Source: Legionella nagasakiensis
GTDB lineage: Bacteria > Pseudomonadota > Gammaproteobacteria > Legionellales > Legionellaceae
Direction of reading: 5' to 3'
Assembly (NCBI RefSeq): GCF_900639915.1
Contig: NZ_CAAAID010000011.1
Span: 1 to 64,000, forward strand
Length of the DNA: 64,000 nucleotides
Shown piece after piece: positions 53,960 through 63,785 of the stretch; position 1 is the stretch's first letter; each line of letters opens with the position of its first letter. The notes beneath the pieces are model-generated. The model did no database searches. It had not been told where the DNA came from and was given only the letters and a program-made list of their open reading frames with translations. The position numbers and the translations under genes are program-made.

Positions 53960-54841
53960 TTAGCGCTCAACACGAATTAACGCGTCATGCGCTTTGGCCA
54001 TTAATTGATGATAACGGTGAAGATGTTCGCTGGCGGCTATGGGAGAAGGTAAAATAACTTCCGAAAAACACAATGCAAAAACCAGTCGCCTGATTTCCCA
54101 AATGGTTTCCTGAAACGCTTCCACTTGCTGTTTCATTGCAGCACTGACTTTTAAATCCAGTTTTAAATTTTCGGAACTGATGGCAATGGGCGCAAAATGC
54201 TCCGTCATTTCATTGCGCAATTTTTCCACAAATTGAAAACCATTGATCGCTTGCACATGCGCCTGTTCAATTCTTGGAACAATGTCTCTTAGAAAACCGT
54301 AAACTTGCAATTGATGAAATAAATAAAGCCGTTGCGAATAGCGATACGCATGGAACAGGAAATAATCGCCTGCGATGACAATCATAATACCGATCACGGT
54401 GCAAATGCCGCGGTTAAGCACCATTTCAACCGGACCTTCCGGTGTCACAACTTCAACGGTTTGCGCCACCAGTAAAAACACCACCAGCGTGATAAAAAAT
54501 ACACAAATATCATAGCGGCCAGGATTGAGCGAAGCCACCACCATGCCAATCACCGCAAGAATAAAAAACACAGGGATAAGCCGATAATTCAATTGCAGCA
54601 AATAAAGCAAAGGAATCAAAAATAACAAGGCAAGTAAGGTACCGCCGATACGATGAATGGACCGTCGGATGATAAGCCCAGGCTCAACCCCAGAACTAAT
54701 GACTAAGATGGTAAGAAAAATCCACCATTTATGAGGCAATGTAGAGAATGCATACATGATGATCGCCATGACAAACAGGATGAGTAAATGGCTAAATCGC
54801 GCGTATTCCAATCTTTTTTTTAAGGCAAGCGCATGCTGCAT
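53960..54841 (-). CDS. FUSC-family efflux component, C-terminal half
   Basis: 293 residues. Six hydrophobic segments (LLILFVMAIIMYAFSTL onward) and a cytoplasmic helical tail match the second half of AaeB/FUSC transporters. Its ATG (after GGA) overlaps the stop of the first half by 22 bp in another frame. So the usual ~650-residue protein is made as two chains, or the gene carries a frameshift. Both chains together (310 + 293) have the full length. It is the last gene of the efflux operon. Confidence 0.75.
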   Translation of the reverse strand: MQHALALKKRLEYARFSHLLILFVMAIIMYAFSTLPHKWWIFLTILVISSGVEPGLIIRRSIHRIGGTLLALLFLIPLLYLLQLNYRLIPVFFILAVIGMVVASLNPGRYDICVFFITLVVFLLVAQTVEVVTPEGPVEMVLNRGICTVIGIMIVIAGDYFLFHAYRYSQRLYLFHQLQVYGFLRDIVPRIEQAHVQAINGFQFVEKLRNEMTEHFAPIAISSENLKLDLKVSAAMKQQVEAFQETIWEIRRLVFALCFSEVILPSPIAASEHLHRYHQLMAKAHDALIRVER

Positions 54842-55752
54842 AACTGATTCCAAGAACGTATCGCTTTATTCAAACAACGGACAACATAGTGTTGCAAATC
54901 AGTCTCAGGCGTTATTCCCTGGTCAGGCAAATGACATAACGACCAATCCTTCATGCTTATTCTAAAGACATGCAAATGACTTTTTATTCCCAGCCAAAAG
55001 TCATCATTTTTCTTTTCATAAAAAAGGTTATCCAGCGCAAATTGAATATTGCGGATATTCACTGACATTCGATACGTATGGATTAAATATCTTTTAGGTA
55101 TCAGTTTTCGGCAGGCACGCATCATGCCAAGATGATTGACCTCTTCTGCAAATGCGTGTTTATCCGACGCTGCAATAGCTGCATCAATATCGCCCTCCAA
55201 ACATTGAATGAATTTTTGCATGGCTCGACACCATACATACAAATATTTATTGGGAAACAGCCTTAAGCAAATCACAACGACAGTCATGGACAATATACTG
55301 GCGGAGAAAATCCCAACAGCGACCTGGAGGTTAGCTGGTGGTTTTATGGTTAAAACCATAGCGCTGCTCGCCAGAATAAGCATGGTTAAATTTTTTAATT
55401 GCGGGAAAAATTTGAGGACTAGGTAATAAAGTGCTGCAAGAACGCTCAACGCATAAAACAAAAAAATAAATTGCAGAGGAGCAATGAGATAAAATGAAAC
55501 ACTGACCACCAGCATGGCTGCAAAAATAAATAACAGAAGAGATTCTTTTTCCTTAAAGCTCGTCATGGTGGGCATTTCATAGAATGATGCAACAATAAAA
55601 GGCGTAAAAAAAGCCATAAAATTGGCCGGCTTAAAGAACCAGTACACATAGACCATAATGGTTGCAATGAAAAACGCCTTATAAGCCGCAAGCCGCTGCA
55701 ACGCATAAGGATCAACCTCATCCAGCCACTTATTCAGCTTTGATGTAAACAT
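54820..55752 (-). CDS. FUSC-family efflux component, N-terminal half
   Basis: 310 residues. After PYALQRLAAYKAFFIATIMV come about six hydrophobic segments, then a cytoplasmic helical domain (the FUSC middle). The ATG at 55752 overlaps the end of the membrane-fusion gene. With the following gene it forms an AaeB-like inner-membrane transporter that would export aromatic or other small acids. Confidence 0.75.
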   Translation of the reverse strand: MFTSKLNKWLDEVDPYALQRLAAYKAFFIATIMVYVYWFFKPANFMAFFTPFIVASFYEMPTMTSFKEKESLLLFIFAAMLVVSVSFYLIAPLQFIFLFYALSVLAALYYLVLKFFPQLKNLTMLILASSAMVLTIKPPANLQVAVGIFSASILSMTVVVICLRLFPNKYLYVWCRAMQKFIQCLEGDIDAAIAASDKHAFAEEVNHLGMMRACRKLIPKRYLIHTYRMSVNIRNIQFALDNLFYEKKNDDFWLGIKSHLHVFRISMKDWSLCHLPDQGITPETDLQHYVVRCLNKAIRSWNQLCSMRLP

Positions 55753-56770
55753 AGGCGCTGGTTCCAACTCGCAAAGGATAATTTGAATCGGGATCAGTCA
55801 CTTTAATGATCACCGGCAAGCGTTGCGGCAACAATATCCATTGATTTTCATTAAGAACGTTTTGCAATTGAGTTCGGTTGTCCACTTCCTGCCGATTGGC
55901 AGACCAATAATCTGAATCGACAACACCATGAAACATTTTTCGTCCTAAATACATGCGTGGGAAAATTAAAGCTTTGGCGCCTTGTCTAACGTCACGCAAA
56001 TCCGTTTCGTTAAAATTGGCCTGAATATAAATATCATCAATATCCACCAGCGAAAACAAAGGTTGATTAATGATGATTGGGGCGCCAACCGTATAAAATA
56101 AATTTTGAATCACACCGTTGCTTTGCGCACGTACCTCCGTTAAATCCAAATTAACTTCAGCAATTTTGAGTCGAGCACGGATTGCCTTAATTTCTTTTTC
56201 CTGTGCTTTAATGTAATGCTTGTCAATTTCTAACTGCTTCAGGGAAGCTTGCCATTGGTCTTTGGCGGCTTGTGTCTCTTGCTCGGAGTTTTGCAGCGTT
56301 ATCAGTGAAACGGATTTCATCGCATATCCTTGGCGATATTTTTTATCATCCTGATCCAGCTTTATGTATATTTTTTCATGGTTTTCACTGATTTTCTGAT
56401 CACGCTCATACGTGGTTTGTAAGGCCAATAATTTTGCCTGAGCAGATTCCATATCCGCCCGCAACTGCTCAACCACCAGTTGATAAGGTTCTTTAAACAC
56501 CGTAAACAGCCGCTGACCCTTATGGACGTATTCGCCGTTTTTTACATCAATATGAGTAATAAAACCAGACACCTGGGCCGCCACAGGCCGAACATTGTTG
56601 ACAACAAATGAATTATCGGTAAAAGGAAAAAGGAAAGAAAACACATAGATCAGTGCTGTCATTAATCCAATAAAAATAATGGCATTAGGCAGCGTTATCC
56701 AACGCTTTGCGTAAGAAAGCCTTTGTCTTACTCGTTGCAATGATCTAGAAAAATTTAGCATATAAGCCAC
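55730..56770 (-). CDS. Membrane-fusion protein (HlyD/EmrA/AaeA type)
   Basis: 346 residues. One N-terminal membrane anchor (AIIFIGLMTALIYVFSFLFP) is followed by a lipoyl-like half-motif VSGFITHIDVKNGEYVHKGQRLF, a long coiled-coil hairpin (about 90-190) and the second lipoyl half plus barrel, IDDIYIQANFNETDLRDVRQG. It bridges the inner-membrane FUSC transporter and the outer-membrane factor. The start is GTG at 56770 or ATG at 56761, within 20 bp of the previous stop. Confidence 0.85.
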   Translation of the reverse strand: MAYMLNFSRSLQRVRQRLSYAKRWITLPNAIIFIGLMTALIYVFSFLFPFTDNSFVVNNVRPVAAQVSGFITHIDVKNGEYVHKGQRLFTVFKEPYQLVVEQLRADMESAQAKLLALQTTYERDQKISENHEKIYIKLDQDDKKYRQGYAMKSVSLITLQNSEQETQAAKDQWQASLKQLEIDKHYIKAQEKEIKAIRARLKIAEVNLDLTEVRAQSNGVIQNLFYTVGAPIIINQPLFSLVDIDDIYIQANFNETDLRDVRQGAKALIFPRMYLGRKMFHGVVDSDYWSANRQEVDNRTQLQNVLNENQWILLPQRLPVIIKVTDPDSNYPLRVGTSAYVYIKAE

Positions 56771-56779
56771 GATTTGAAC

Positions 56780-58120
56780 TCAACATTTATAACCACCTGC
56801 CAGATCCTGATACAGCATGACCATAGACATCGCCAATTGCAGCTTGGCCTGATTGGTTGACAGCGCCAGATTGTCAAGATATACCTTGCTTTCCAATAAT
56901 ACTTTATAAGATATTAAACCGGCTTTTAATAGCCCTTCTTGTAATTCGTATTTATGTCGATAATCCTTCTCCGCTGCTAAGTTCTCGTTATATAGCTCGT
57001 TAAAACGCTTATTGGCGGAAAAATCATTATCCACCTCTTTTAAAATTCGACGTACTGTTTTGACGTAGTTCGCCACTTCGGCATGATAAGTCCCTTTACG
57101 GGCGGCAACTTTGCCAAACACGGCAGGATTAATAATTCCCTGGAAATAAGCATCCGTTGCTTGTTCAAACGTGCTGTTTGGCAAATGAGCTTCTCCTATA
57201 AAATCATCCAGCTGTAACGTTGGGAAAAAATCACTATACGCTGACCAAATGCCTGCATAAGAGCGTCTAACCGCATACTCAGCCATTTTTAAATCGGGTC
57301 GATTATTTAAAACAGCCGCCGGTAAACTGCCCGGCTTGATGCGACTGAAATCCAGACGGGCAAAATTATTTTTACTTTTGATTTTCCCCGGATTATCATT
57401 GATTAAATAACGCAACGCGTTTTCACTCATGACAATATTATGTTCAACCGGTTTCATTTGCGCTGCTATCAAGCGTTCATCCACCAGTAAAGGAGCTAAA
57501 TCAATTTCATTTTGTAAACCAATTTGAATGTCTTTACGGCTAAGAGCAATGAGTTCTTTTATATCAGAATCCAATTGCTTTAATAAGCGCAATTGCTCTT
57601 GTTGCGCCATCAACGTCAAATAGGCAGAAGCCACCTGCCCAATAAGCGCCAGGCGGGCACCGTCCATCGCCGCATGGTAATAATTGACATTCCATTTGGC
57701 CTGTTTCTGTAGCGTTATCTGCTTGGCAATATTGAGTGTATAATAAGGCCATACGCCATAAAACCCTCCCGGCACACCTAACGCCGGGTTTGTGGAATAA
57801 CCACCGAAAAGCTGTAACATTGGGATCCAGCTGAGTTTTATCTGGCGTAATTCCCCTTGAGCCTGCTGCAGGTTGCCCAAAGCGATATGAATGTCCATAT
57901 TGTTTTGCAAACCGCATTCCATCAAACGATTCAGTTCCGCATCATTAAACTGTTGCCACCAGCTCACATAAGGTAAATGATTCACCTTTGTCGCACTATT
58001 AGACATTGAAGAAGGAAAGCGTTTAGGCACCGGAACCGATGGAACAGAACGTTCATGGTACAGACTACAACCTTGAAGGCTGACCACGATTATGAATACA
58101 AAAAGTATTGGTTTGATCAT
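56780..58120 (-). CDS. Outer-membrane efflux lipoprotein (TolC/NodT family)
   Basis: 446 residues. The signal ends at lipobox LQGC (MIKPILFVFIIVVSLQGCSL). Two similar halves follow, with the OEP pattern: NRLMECGLQNNMDIHIALGN, QVASAYLTLMAQQEQLRLL, and VLNNRPDLKMAEYAVRRSYA in the second half. NodT-type factors form the outer-membrane channel of tripartite pumps. First gene of the four-gene efflux operon, divergent from the DUF2490 and A-PCP-R genes across a 77-bp gap. Confidence 0.88.
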   Translation of the reverse strand: MIKPILFVFIIVVSLQGCSLYHERSVPSVPVPKRFPSSMSNSATKVNHLPYVSWWQQFNDAELNRLMECGLQNNMDIHIALGNLQQAQGELRQIKLSWIPMLQLFGGYSTNPALGVPGGFYGVWPYYTLNIAKQITLQKQAKWNVNYYHAAMDGARLALIGQVASAYLTLMAQQEQLRLLKQLDSDIKELIALSRKDIQIGLQNEIDLAPLLVDERLIAAQMKPVEHNIVMSENALRYLINDNPGKIKSKNNFARLDFSRIKPGSLPAAVLNNRPDLKMAEYAVRRSYAGIWSAYSDFFPTLQLDDFIGEAHLPNSTFEQATDAYFQGIINPAVFGKVAARKGTYHAEVANYVKTVRRILKEVDNDFSANKRFNELYNENLAAEKDYRHKYELQEGLLKAGLISYKVLLESKVYLDNLALSTNQAKLQLAMSMVMLYQDLAGGYKC

Positions 58121-58197
58121 GAATGTTTATATTTTTATTTTTATGAGTTTAATTCATAATCACCCAAAATGAAAAATCTATTTTATATGCTAACTTA

Positions 58198-58866
58198 ATG
58201 ATAAATCATTATTTAAGACTCTGCATTTTAATCGTTTTAACGTTTCCAACCTGGGCAGCCCAAACTCGCTATGGCTTCTGGTCTCTTATGTCAGTCTATG
58301 GCACACTTAACGCTTATTCCTATGACATTGCCCCCCAAGTGCGCTTTAATGAACACGGGGCACCACTCGATCAATTCTTAACCAGCGTCAGCGCAGGTCA
58401 TCCTCTTGCTTCACAATGGACAGCATGGGTTGGTGCAACCTACTTATTAAATGATCTGGATACCGTGAATAATATTCAGGAGATTCGCCTCTGGGAACAA
58501 TTAAATTGGCAATATTTTAAAAATCCTGGAGCCCTAAGAATTAATTCCCGGCTAGAACAGCGAAAAGCATACCATTATCCAGAAATCGCCAACCGACTGC
58601 GTGAACGAATGATAATCAATATTCCTCTTGCGCATCAGTTGCATATAGTAAGCTATGATGAACTCTTTATTAATTTTAATCAGGTGTCTTGGGTCACAAC
58701 AAAAACACTGGATCAGAACCGGTCATATCTTGGCCTTGAACATAAAACCTCTAAATTATTACAATTTGGAATAGGCTATCTCTATCAATATGTATTCTCT
58801 TCTCCGGCACAATCAAATAACATCTTACAGGCATCTATTTTTTTGAATCTAGATCATTTTTATTAA
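58198..58866 (+). CDS. DUF2490-type outer-membrane protein
   Basis: 222 residues with a signal peptide (LRLCILIVLTFPTWA). It has the beta-barrel-like pattern of DUF2490: TRYGFWSLMS, INSRLEQRK, NRLRERMIINIPL, VSYDELFINFNQVSW and DQNRSYLGLEHKTS. Function unknown. It is nine bases upstream of the A-PCP-R gene region and so may be the first gene of that operon, which would put a surface protein, an NRPS-like enzyme and an SDR together, opposite an efflux pump. Confidence 0.7.
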   Translation: MINHYLRLCILIVLTFPTWAAQTRYGFWSLMSVYGTLNAYSYDIAPQVRFNEHGAPLDQFLTSVSAGHPLASQWTAWVGATYLLNDLDTVNNIQEIRLWEQLNWQYFKNPGALRINSRLEQRKAYHYPEIANRLRERMIINIPLAHQLHIVSYDELFINFNQVSWVTTKTLDQNRSYLGLEHKTSKLLQFGIGYLYQYVFSSPAQSNNILQASIFLNLDHFY

Positions 58867-58887
58867 CCACTGCTCTTGGTCTTGACT

Positions 58888-61881
58888 ATGCAAACGAATC
58901 TCTATCTTCAATTTGAACAACAGGCAAAGCAGACGCCAAATTCTCCTTGTTTGAGTAATGGTGACGTCCAACTCACCTATCAGGGAGCCCTCACCAAAAT
59001 CATGGTCATTTCACAGCACTTGCATGCCAATGGCGTACAAGCAGGCCAAGTCGTTGCACTTTACTGCGAGAAAAACATTGAAGCCATCTTGTGCTTTCTT
59101 GCCATTGCCCGTATTGGAGCCACCACGCTCACATTGGATACAGCCTTTCCTCCAAACATGATTGCTTTCATACTCACTGATGCCAACGTTCGCTGGATAA
59201 TCAGCAGTCAATCATTTCCTTTTGACAGTAAATTACCCCTACTTACACTATCGCAACTTACTTCATCACCCGAGCAAACTCATCCAAGTCAAGCGGATTT
59301 CCTAGCAAAAAAATTACCGCCAGCCACATCCATTGCTTGGATTGTTTATTCTTCCGGAACAACTGGAAATCCAAAGGGAATCGCAATTTCCCATCAAGCC
59401 ATATTATCGTCTATTTTTAGCCGCTATACATTCAGCGACTATCAACAAAACGATAAAGTAGCATGCTCCATTTATTTTTTTTGGGAAGTCTTCCGGCCTT
59501 TATTTCGTGGTGCTTGTGCCTATGTCGTGCCGGACGCTTTATTGCTGAATGTGAGACAATATATTCTTTTTATTGGGCAACAAGCCATCACCGAAACTTT
59601 ATGGACACCTTCTTTTGCGCAAATGTTATTTCAGTGTTTATCAGAAGATGAATTAGTTCAACTGTCATCCCTTAAACGGGTATGGCTAAATGGTGAAGTG
59701 GTCTGTCGACAATTAGCAGAAGACGCATTAAATAAACTCGCTCATGTACATTTTTTCAATCTTTACAGTATTTCTGAAACCTTTGATGTCTCTGCTATGC
59801 CACTTGCCAAACAAAAAATATCCCAGGATGGTTTTGCAAGTATTGGGTATGCGCTTCCAGGTGTCAAAACCTGGGTTTTGGATAACAATCAGCAGGTTTG
59901 CTCATCCAATCAAGTGGGAGAACTTTATATCAGCAGTCCTTTCTTAGCCGAAGGCTACCTCAATCGTGATGATCTGCAACAGCAATCATTCCTCACCTTG
60001 GATAATCTGGGAGATGGACAGCGATTATTCAAAACCAAAGACACGGCTTACCAAAATGAAGCGGGTGAGATTTTTCTATTAGGCCGTAATGATCACATCA
60101 TTAAATTACGAGGCTATAACGTTTCTCTGCTTGCTATTGAAGATGTTATTAAAAGGGCATTGCCTGTTCATCAATGCGTCGTTACGGTGGAAGGCAACAA
60201 CCCCATTAATCAAATCATAGTCGCAGCAATACAAGCTCAAGATGCGATAAAATTTATTGATATTTACGCATTGGAGGTTGCTTCTGGATTGTCCAGTAAG
60301 TTGCAGACAATATTGAGTGATTTTTTACCACATTATGCCATTCCCACAAAATTTTTCCTGGTAGACACCATTCAATGGAACCGTTATTCCGCGAAACTGG
60401 ATAGAAAAAATATATTACCAGTGACTTCTGGAAAGAAAAATGCGGAACCAATAAAAGCAGGATTAACCATGCCTGTTACACACTTAAATGAAATCCCTAA
60501 TTCTAATGCCGCATTGCTAAAGCAGCTTTGGCATGAAATTTTACTTATACCCGTCATTCTGATCCATGAGGAGAGCGATTTCTTTGCTTTTGGCGCAAAT
60601 TCTTTGCAAGCAATTCAATACGTACAACGCCTTAATCAACAATTTGGTTTAAACGTTGAACCAGCAACCGTATATCAACAATCAAGCTTCGCAGCACAAT
60701 TGCACTGGCTTGCAGGCAATACCGTCCAGCAGGAAACGCTCGCCGAGACGATTCTAGAAGATATTCAAGTAACATTCAAACAGCCAGCAAAGCCTTGTCA
60801 ATACCATGATTTATCGCTTGCCCAACAGGTGCTCATTACCGGCACTACTGGTTTTTTGGGAGCGCATTGGCTGGCTTCATGCTTATCAAACACCAATTGC
60901 ACATACTATTGTCTGGTGAGAGCAGATAACAAACAAACTGGCTTGGAACGTCTTAAGCAAGCATTTAAGCAATATCATTTAGATGATTCATTGCTTAATA
61001 AGCGCGTTGTTGTGCTTAACGGTTCATTAACTCAACCAAAGTTAGGATTACCCGATAAGGATTGGATGTTTCTAACAGAACATATGGATTTAATTTTGCA
61101 TGCTGCGGCCACGGTCAATCTACTTTATCCTTATACCACCTTAAAAGCATCGATGATAGATGGCACCAAAACGCTGTTGAGCCTTGCAACGACGCATCGA
61201 TTAAAACCTTTCGTCCTGATTTCTTCGGACGCAGTCTTCGCCAAGCAGCAAACCTACGACAGCCATAATTTTCTTTCAAAAGAATCCATTCATGACTTAA
61301 CTTACGGCTATGCACAAGCAAAATGGGCACAGGAACAATTAGTTAAAAAAGCAGCACTTGATTGCCAATTACCTTATCTTGTTGTCCGTTTGGGAAATCT
61401 TTCATCATCCTTGACTTCTGGTGTCGGCAATAAAAATGATGCCAACTGCATGCTGATGCGTTTCATTAAGAAACTAAAAATCATTCCTAGTCAATTGTCA
61501 CTTGAATTGACTCCCGTTGATAAAATTGCAAACTATTTAACCAAACGATGCCTCACGAAGATAACGAATCATGTTTGCTCACTCACTGACTTCAACGTCG
61601 TAGATGCAAGAAACATACGCTCACTATTAGCGGAATATTCTTTACACATGATAAGTCCCGCACAATGGCTCGAAGCATTGCAACTCCATGACCCCACTCT
61701 ATATACTTTATGGCAACTCGATAATTTATTTTCCGCTAAATATTATACGTTTGTACCAACACCTGAAAGAAAAGAACTCACGCAATGGTTTACACTCACG
61801 CAAGATGAATTGCAATGTGCTTTGTATCTTCTGGATGGCAGCATCCCAACCCCATCAACTACCTATGAGGAAAGTCTATGA
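58888..61881 (+). CDS. A-PCP-thioester reductase (carboxylic acid reductase-like NRPS)
   Basis: 997 residues. A domain (about 1-490): A3 IVYSSGTTGNPKG, A5 FNLYSISET, A7 FKTKDTAY, A8 GRNDHIIKLRGYN. Carrier: Ser572 in FFAFGANSLQAIQ. Reductase (about 640-990): GTTGFLGAHW at 652, Tyr/Lys in YAQAKW near 808. At the A4 position, where amino-acid-activating domains have FDxSVWE with Asp235, this one has IYFFWE, so no Asp is there to hold an alpha-amino group. The likely substrate is a non-amino acid (fatty, aryl or hydroxy), released as an aldehyde. It overlaps the SDR gene by ATGA. Confidence 0.85.
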   Translation: MQTNLYLQFEQQAKQTPNSPCLSNGDVQLTYQGALTKIMVISQHLHANGVQAGQVVALYCEKNIEAILCFLAIARIGATTLTLDTAFPPNMIAFILTDANVRWIISSQSFPFDSKLPLLTLSQLTSSPEQTHPSQADFLAKKLPPATSIAWIVYSSGTTGNPKGIAISHQAILSSIFSRYTFSDYQQNDKVACSIYFFWEVFRPLFRGACAYVVPDALLLNVRQYILFIGQQAITETLWTPSFAQMLFQCLSEDELVQLSSLKRVWLNGEVVCRQLAEDALNKLAHVHFFNLYSISETFDVSAMPLAKQKISQDGFASIGYALPGVKTWVLDNNQQVCSSNQVGELYISSPFLAEGYLNRDDLQQQSFLTLDNLGDGQRLFKTKDTAYQNEAGEIFLLGRNDHIIKLRGYNVSLLAIEDVIKRALPVHQCVVTVEGNNPINQIIVAAIQAQDAIKFIDIYALEVASGLSSKLQTILSDFLPHYAIPTKFFLVDTIQWNRYSAKLDRKNILPVTSGKKNAEPIKAGLTMPVTHLNEIPNSNAALLKQLWHEILLIPVILIHEESDFFAFGANSLQAIQYVQRLNQQFGLNVEPATVYQQSSFAAQLHWLAGNTVQQETLAETILEDIQVTFKQPAKPCQYHDLSLAQQVLITGTTGFLGAHWLASCLSNTNCTYYCLVRADNKQTGLERLKQAFKQYHLDDSLLNKRVVVLNGSLTQPKLGLPDKDWMFLTEHMDLILHAAATVNLLYPYTTLKASMIDGTKTLLSLATTHRLKPFVLISSDAVFAKQQTYDSHNFLSKESIHDLTYGYAQAKWAQEQLVKKAALDCQLPYLVVRLGNLSSSLTSGVGNKNDANCMLMRFIKKLKIIPSQLSLELTPVDKIANYLTKRCLTKITNHVCSLTDFNVVDARNIRSLLAEYSLHMISPAQWLEALQLHDPTLYTLWQLDNLFSAKYYTFVPTPERKELTQWFTLTQDELQCALYLLDGSIPTPSTTYEESL

Positions 61882-62606
61882 GTGAGTGGCAAAATAAAAA
61901 CATTCTCATCACTGGTGCAAGCAGTGGGATAGGACTTGCATTGGTAAAAAAAGCGCTCGCCGAACAAGCTTGTGTGAGTGCTTTTAGTCGTTCACCATGT
62001 CATGAATTACAAGCATTGAATACTGATTCCCTTTTATTAACACGAGGTGATGTAAGCAATAGAGAAGATGTCGCACGATGCATTCAATCGACGCTAATGC
62101 AGTTTAAAACCATTGACGTTGTTATCAATAATGCAGGGGCCATGTATTACATGGACATCACTCAACCTGATTACCAACAGATGAAAACCATGATTGAAAC
62201 CAACTGTTTTGGTTTTATCAATCTCGTACAAGAAGCTCTGCCAGCCCTCTTGCAAACCTCGCAAGGGCATTGGATCAATATCACTTCGGATGCGGGAAAA
62301 CGCCCATTCCCCGGGTTGGCTGTTTACTCCGGAACGAAAGCCTTTGTGGAATTTAGCGCAAGCGCCATGCGCCAAGAGCTCATCAAACACAACATCAAAA
62401 TCACAAACATTCAGCCTGGAAATGTACAAACGTCGTTGCATACCAAATCAACTCAAACTAAAGCCATTGCTCAGTATGGCACCACGAACGCCGGCCAATA
62501 TTTATCAACGAATGACATTGTAAATGCAGTCAGCTATGCTCTCTCCACACCTTTTCAGGTAGCAGTGAATGAAATTCTGATTGAACCATTTGCTGAAAGC
62601 ATTTAG
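61878..62606 (+). CDS. Short-chain dehydrogenase/reductase
   Basis: 242 residues, classical SDR. TGASSGIGLALV is the cofactor loop, NNAGAMYYMD the structural NNAG, ISxD-type Ser in INITSDAGK, and YSGTK the catalytic YxxxK. The ATGA overlap with the A-PCP-R gene means coupled translation. The most direct reading is that it reduces or oxidises the aldehyde released by the upstream enzyme (inference). NADP preference is not decided. Confidence 0.87.
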   Translation: MSEWQNKNILITGASSGIGLALVKKALAEQACVSAFSRSPCHELQALNTDSLLLTRGDVSNREDVARCIQSTLMQFKTIDVVINNAGAMYYMDITQPDYQQMKTMIETNCFGFINLVQEALPALLQTSQGHWINITSDAGKRPFPGLAVYSGTKAFVEFSASAMRQELIKHNIKITNIQPGNVQTSLHTKSTQTKAIAQYGTTNAGQYLSTNDIVNAVSYALSTPFQVAVNEILIEPFAESI

Positions 62607-62657
62607 GGCATTAAGAATCGTTGTGAAGCCCCAATCAAAACTTACCCATACACAGAA

Positions 62658-62680
62658 TTATCCACAAGTTTTGTGGATAA
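62658..62680. promoter_or_regulatory. Inverted pair of perfect DnaA boxes
   Basis: TTATCCACA at 62658-62666 and its inverse TGTGGATAA at 62672-62680, five bases apart. Both match the TTATNCACA consensus exactly, in the tight-binding C form. The pair is itself a 23-bp near-palindrome. Confidence 0.7.
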
Positions 62681-62788
62681 CAAACTTTAAGTTTAAACGA
62701 AAGAAAATCGCTAAAAACATTATACAGACTTGCAAAATATAAAAAACTCGATGAGTATTAAGACTCGCTGAAATAACAGGACTAACCG

Positions 62789-62797
62789 TTATCCACA
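62789..62797 (+). promoter_or_regulatory. Third DnaA box
   Basis: TTATCCACA again, exact, about 110 bp downstream of the inverted pair. Confidence 0.6.
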
Positions 62798-62934
62798 GAT
62801 ATGGAAACCAATAGAATACTAAGCTAATCGTCGTAACAAATATAAATAAAAAAAACAGTCTTGACTTGAATTTTTTTTATATTTTGAAAGATGATCAGGA
62901 CTTATATATTGTTAAAACAGGTGAACATTATTTC

Positions 62935-63630
62935 ATGATGATTGAAATGGATGGGTATTCCGTCGAACTGATAAGAAAACGGATTAAAAATATTAATCTT
63001 CGCATTAACACGAAAGGGCAAGTAAAAGTCAGTGTACCAATGCGGTGTTCTGACGCAGAAGTTTATCATTTTCTTCAAGACAGGCATGAATGGATTGACC
63101 GCCACCGCAAACGACTGAATGCTTCTCAAACTCATAAAATACCTCAATTAACATCAGGTGAACAACTTTTCTTTCTAGGTAAGGCCTATGAGTTACAGAT
63201 TTATCCTGATTCAAACAAAAAAAGCGTTGTTCAGGACGAACAATTTATTCATTGCCATATCAAATCTGGCGCAACCATCATCGATAAACGCCTTTTGTTA
63301 AAAACCTGGTATAGACAACAAATGAAATCCACACTTCCAGCGCTTATCAAAAAATGGGAGCCCTTAATCGGCGTACAAATCAATGACTGGGGAATTAAAA
63401 CCATGAGAACACGCTGGGGCTCTTGTAACATACGTGTAAAAAGGATTTGGTTAAATTCAACTTTAATTCAAAAACCACTGGAATGCCTTGAGTACGTGCT
63501 TGTCCATGAAATGGTTCATTTGCTGGAGGCAAGCCACAACAAGCGATTTTACCAACTGATGAGCACCTTCATGCCAGAATGGTTAACTCATAAAAAGCAG
63601 TTGGCAGCAAGTCCGGCCTTTTTTATATAA
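62935..63630 (+). CDS. YgjP-like (DUF45) metal-dependent hydrolase
   Basis: 231 residues from the ATG at 62935. The zinc motif is LVHEMVHLLEASHNKRFY (HExxH, with the third His five residues on). The Arg-rich core RTRWGSCNIRVKRIWLN and the N-terminal VRRSxR-like ELIRKRIKNINLRI are those of the YgjP/WLM-related family. Many members sit near restriction systems, but none is here. Probably a metallopeptidase; the target is unknown. Confidence 0.85.
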   Translation: MMIEMDGYSVELIRKRIKNINLRINTKGQVKVSVPMRCSDAEVYHFLQDRHEWIDRHRKRLNASQTHKIPQLTSGEQLFFLGKAYELQIYPDSNKKSVVQDEQFIHCHIKSGATIIDKRLLLKTWYRQQMKSTLPALIKKWEPLIGVQINDWGIKTMRTRWGSCNIRVKRIWLNSTLIQKPLECLEYVLVHEMVHLLEASHNKRFYQLMSTFMPEWLTHKKQLAASPAFFI

Positions 63631-63785
63631 ATCCCACCTGCTGCCACCAATCTTTTTAATGTATTAATCACAATAAATCAATCAATTACTTATAAGTTAC
63701 CATTTAAAAGCTAAGATATTATTGGTTTTCATATAGACATCATGATAAAATATGGCACAATTTTTTTCACATAGCTTGTAGCTTT

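Larger units (their letters stand above)
62607..62934. other. Intergenic region with DnaA boxes
   Basis: 328 bases without a gene. It is AT-rich and holds three perfect TTATCCACA boxes (two as an inverted pair, one about 125 bp downstream), listed separately. The bases from about 62860 are in frame with the following gene from a TTG codon, but its conserved part and a better ATG start later. Confidence 0.6.

Noticed and set aside
62607..62934. Chromosomal origin of replication
   Set aside because: Three DnaA boxes alone are not enough; no origin-linked genes and no clear unwinding element were seen.
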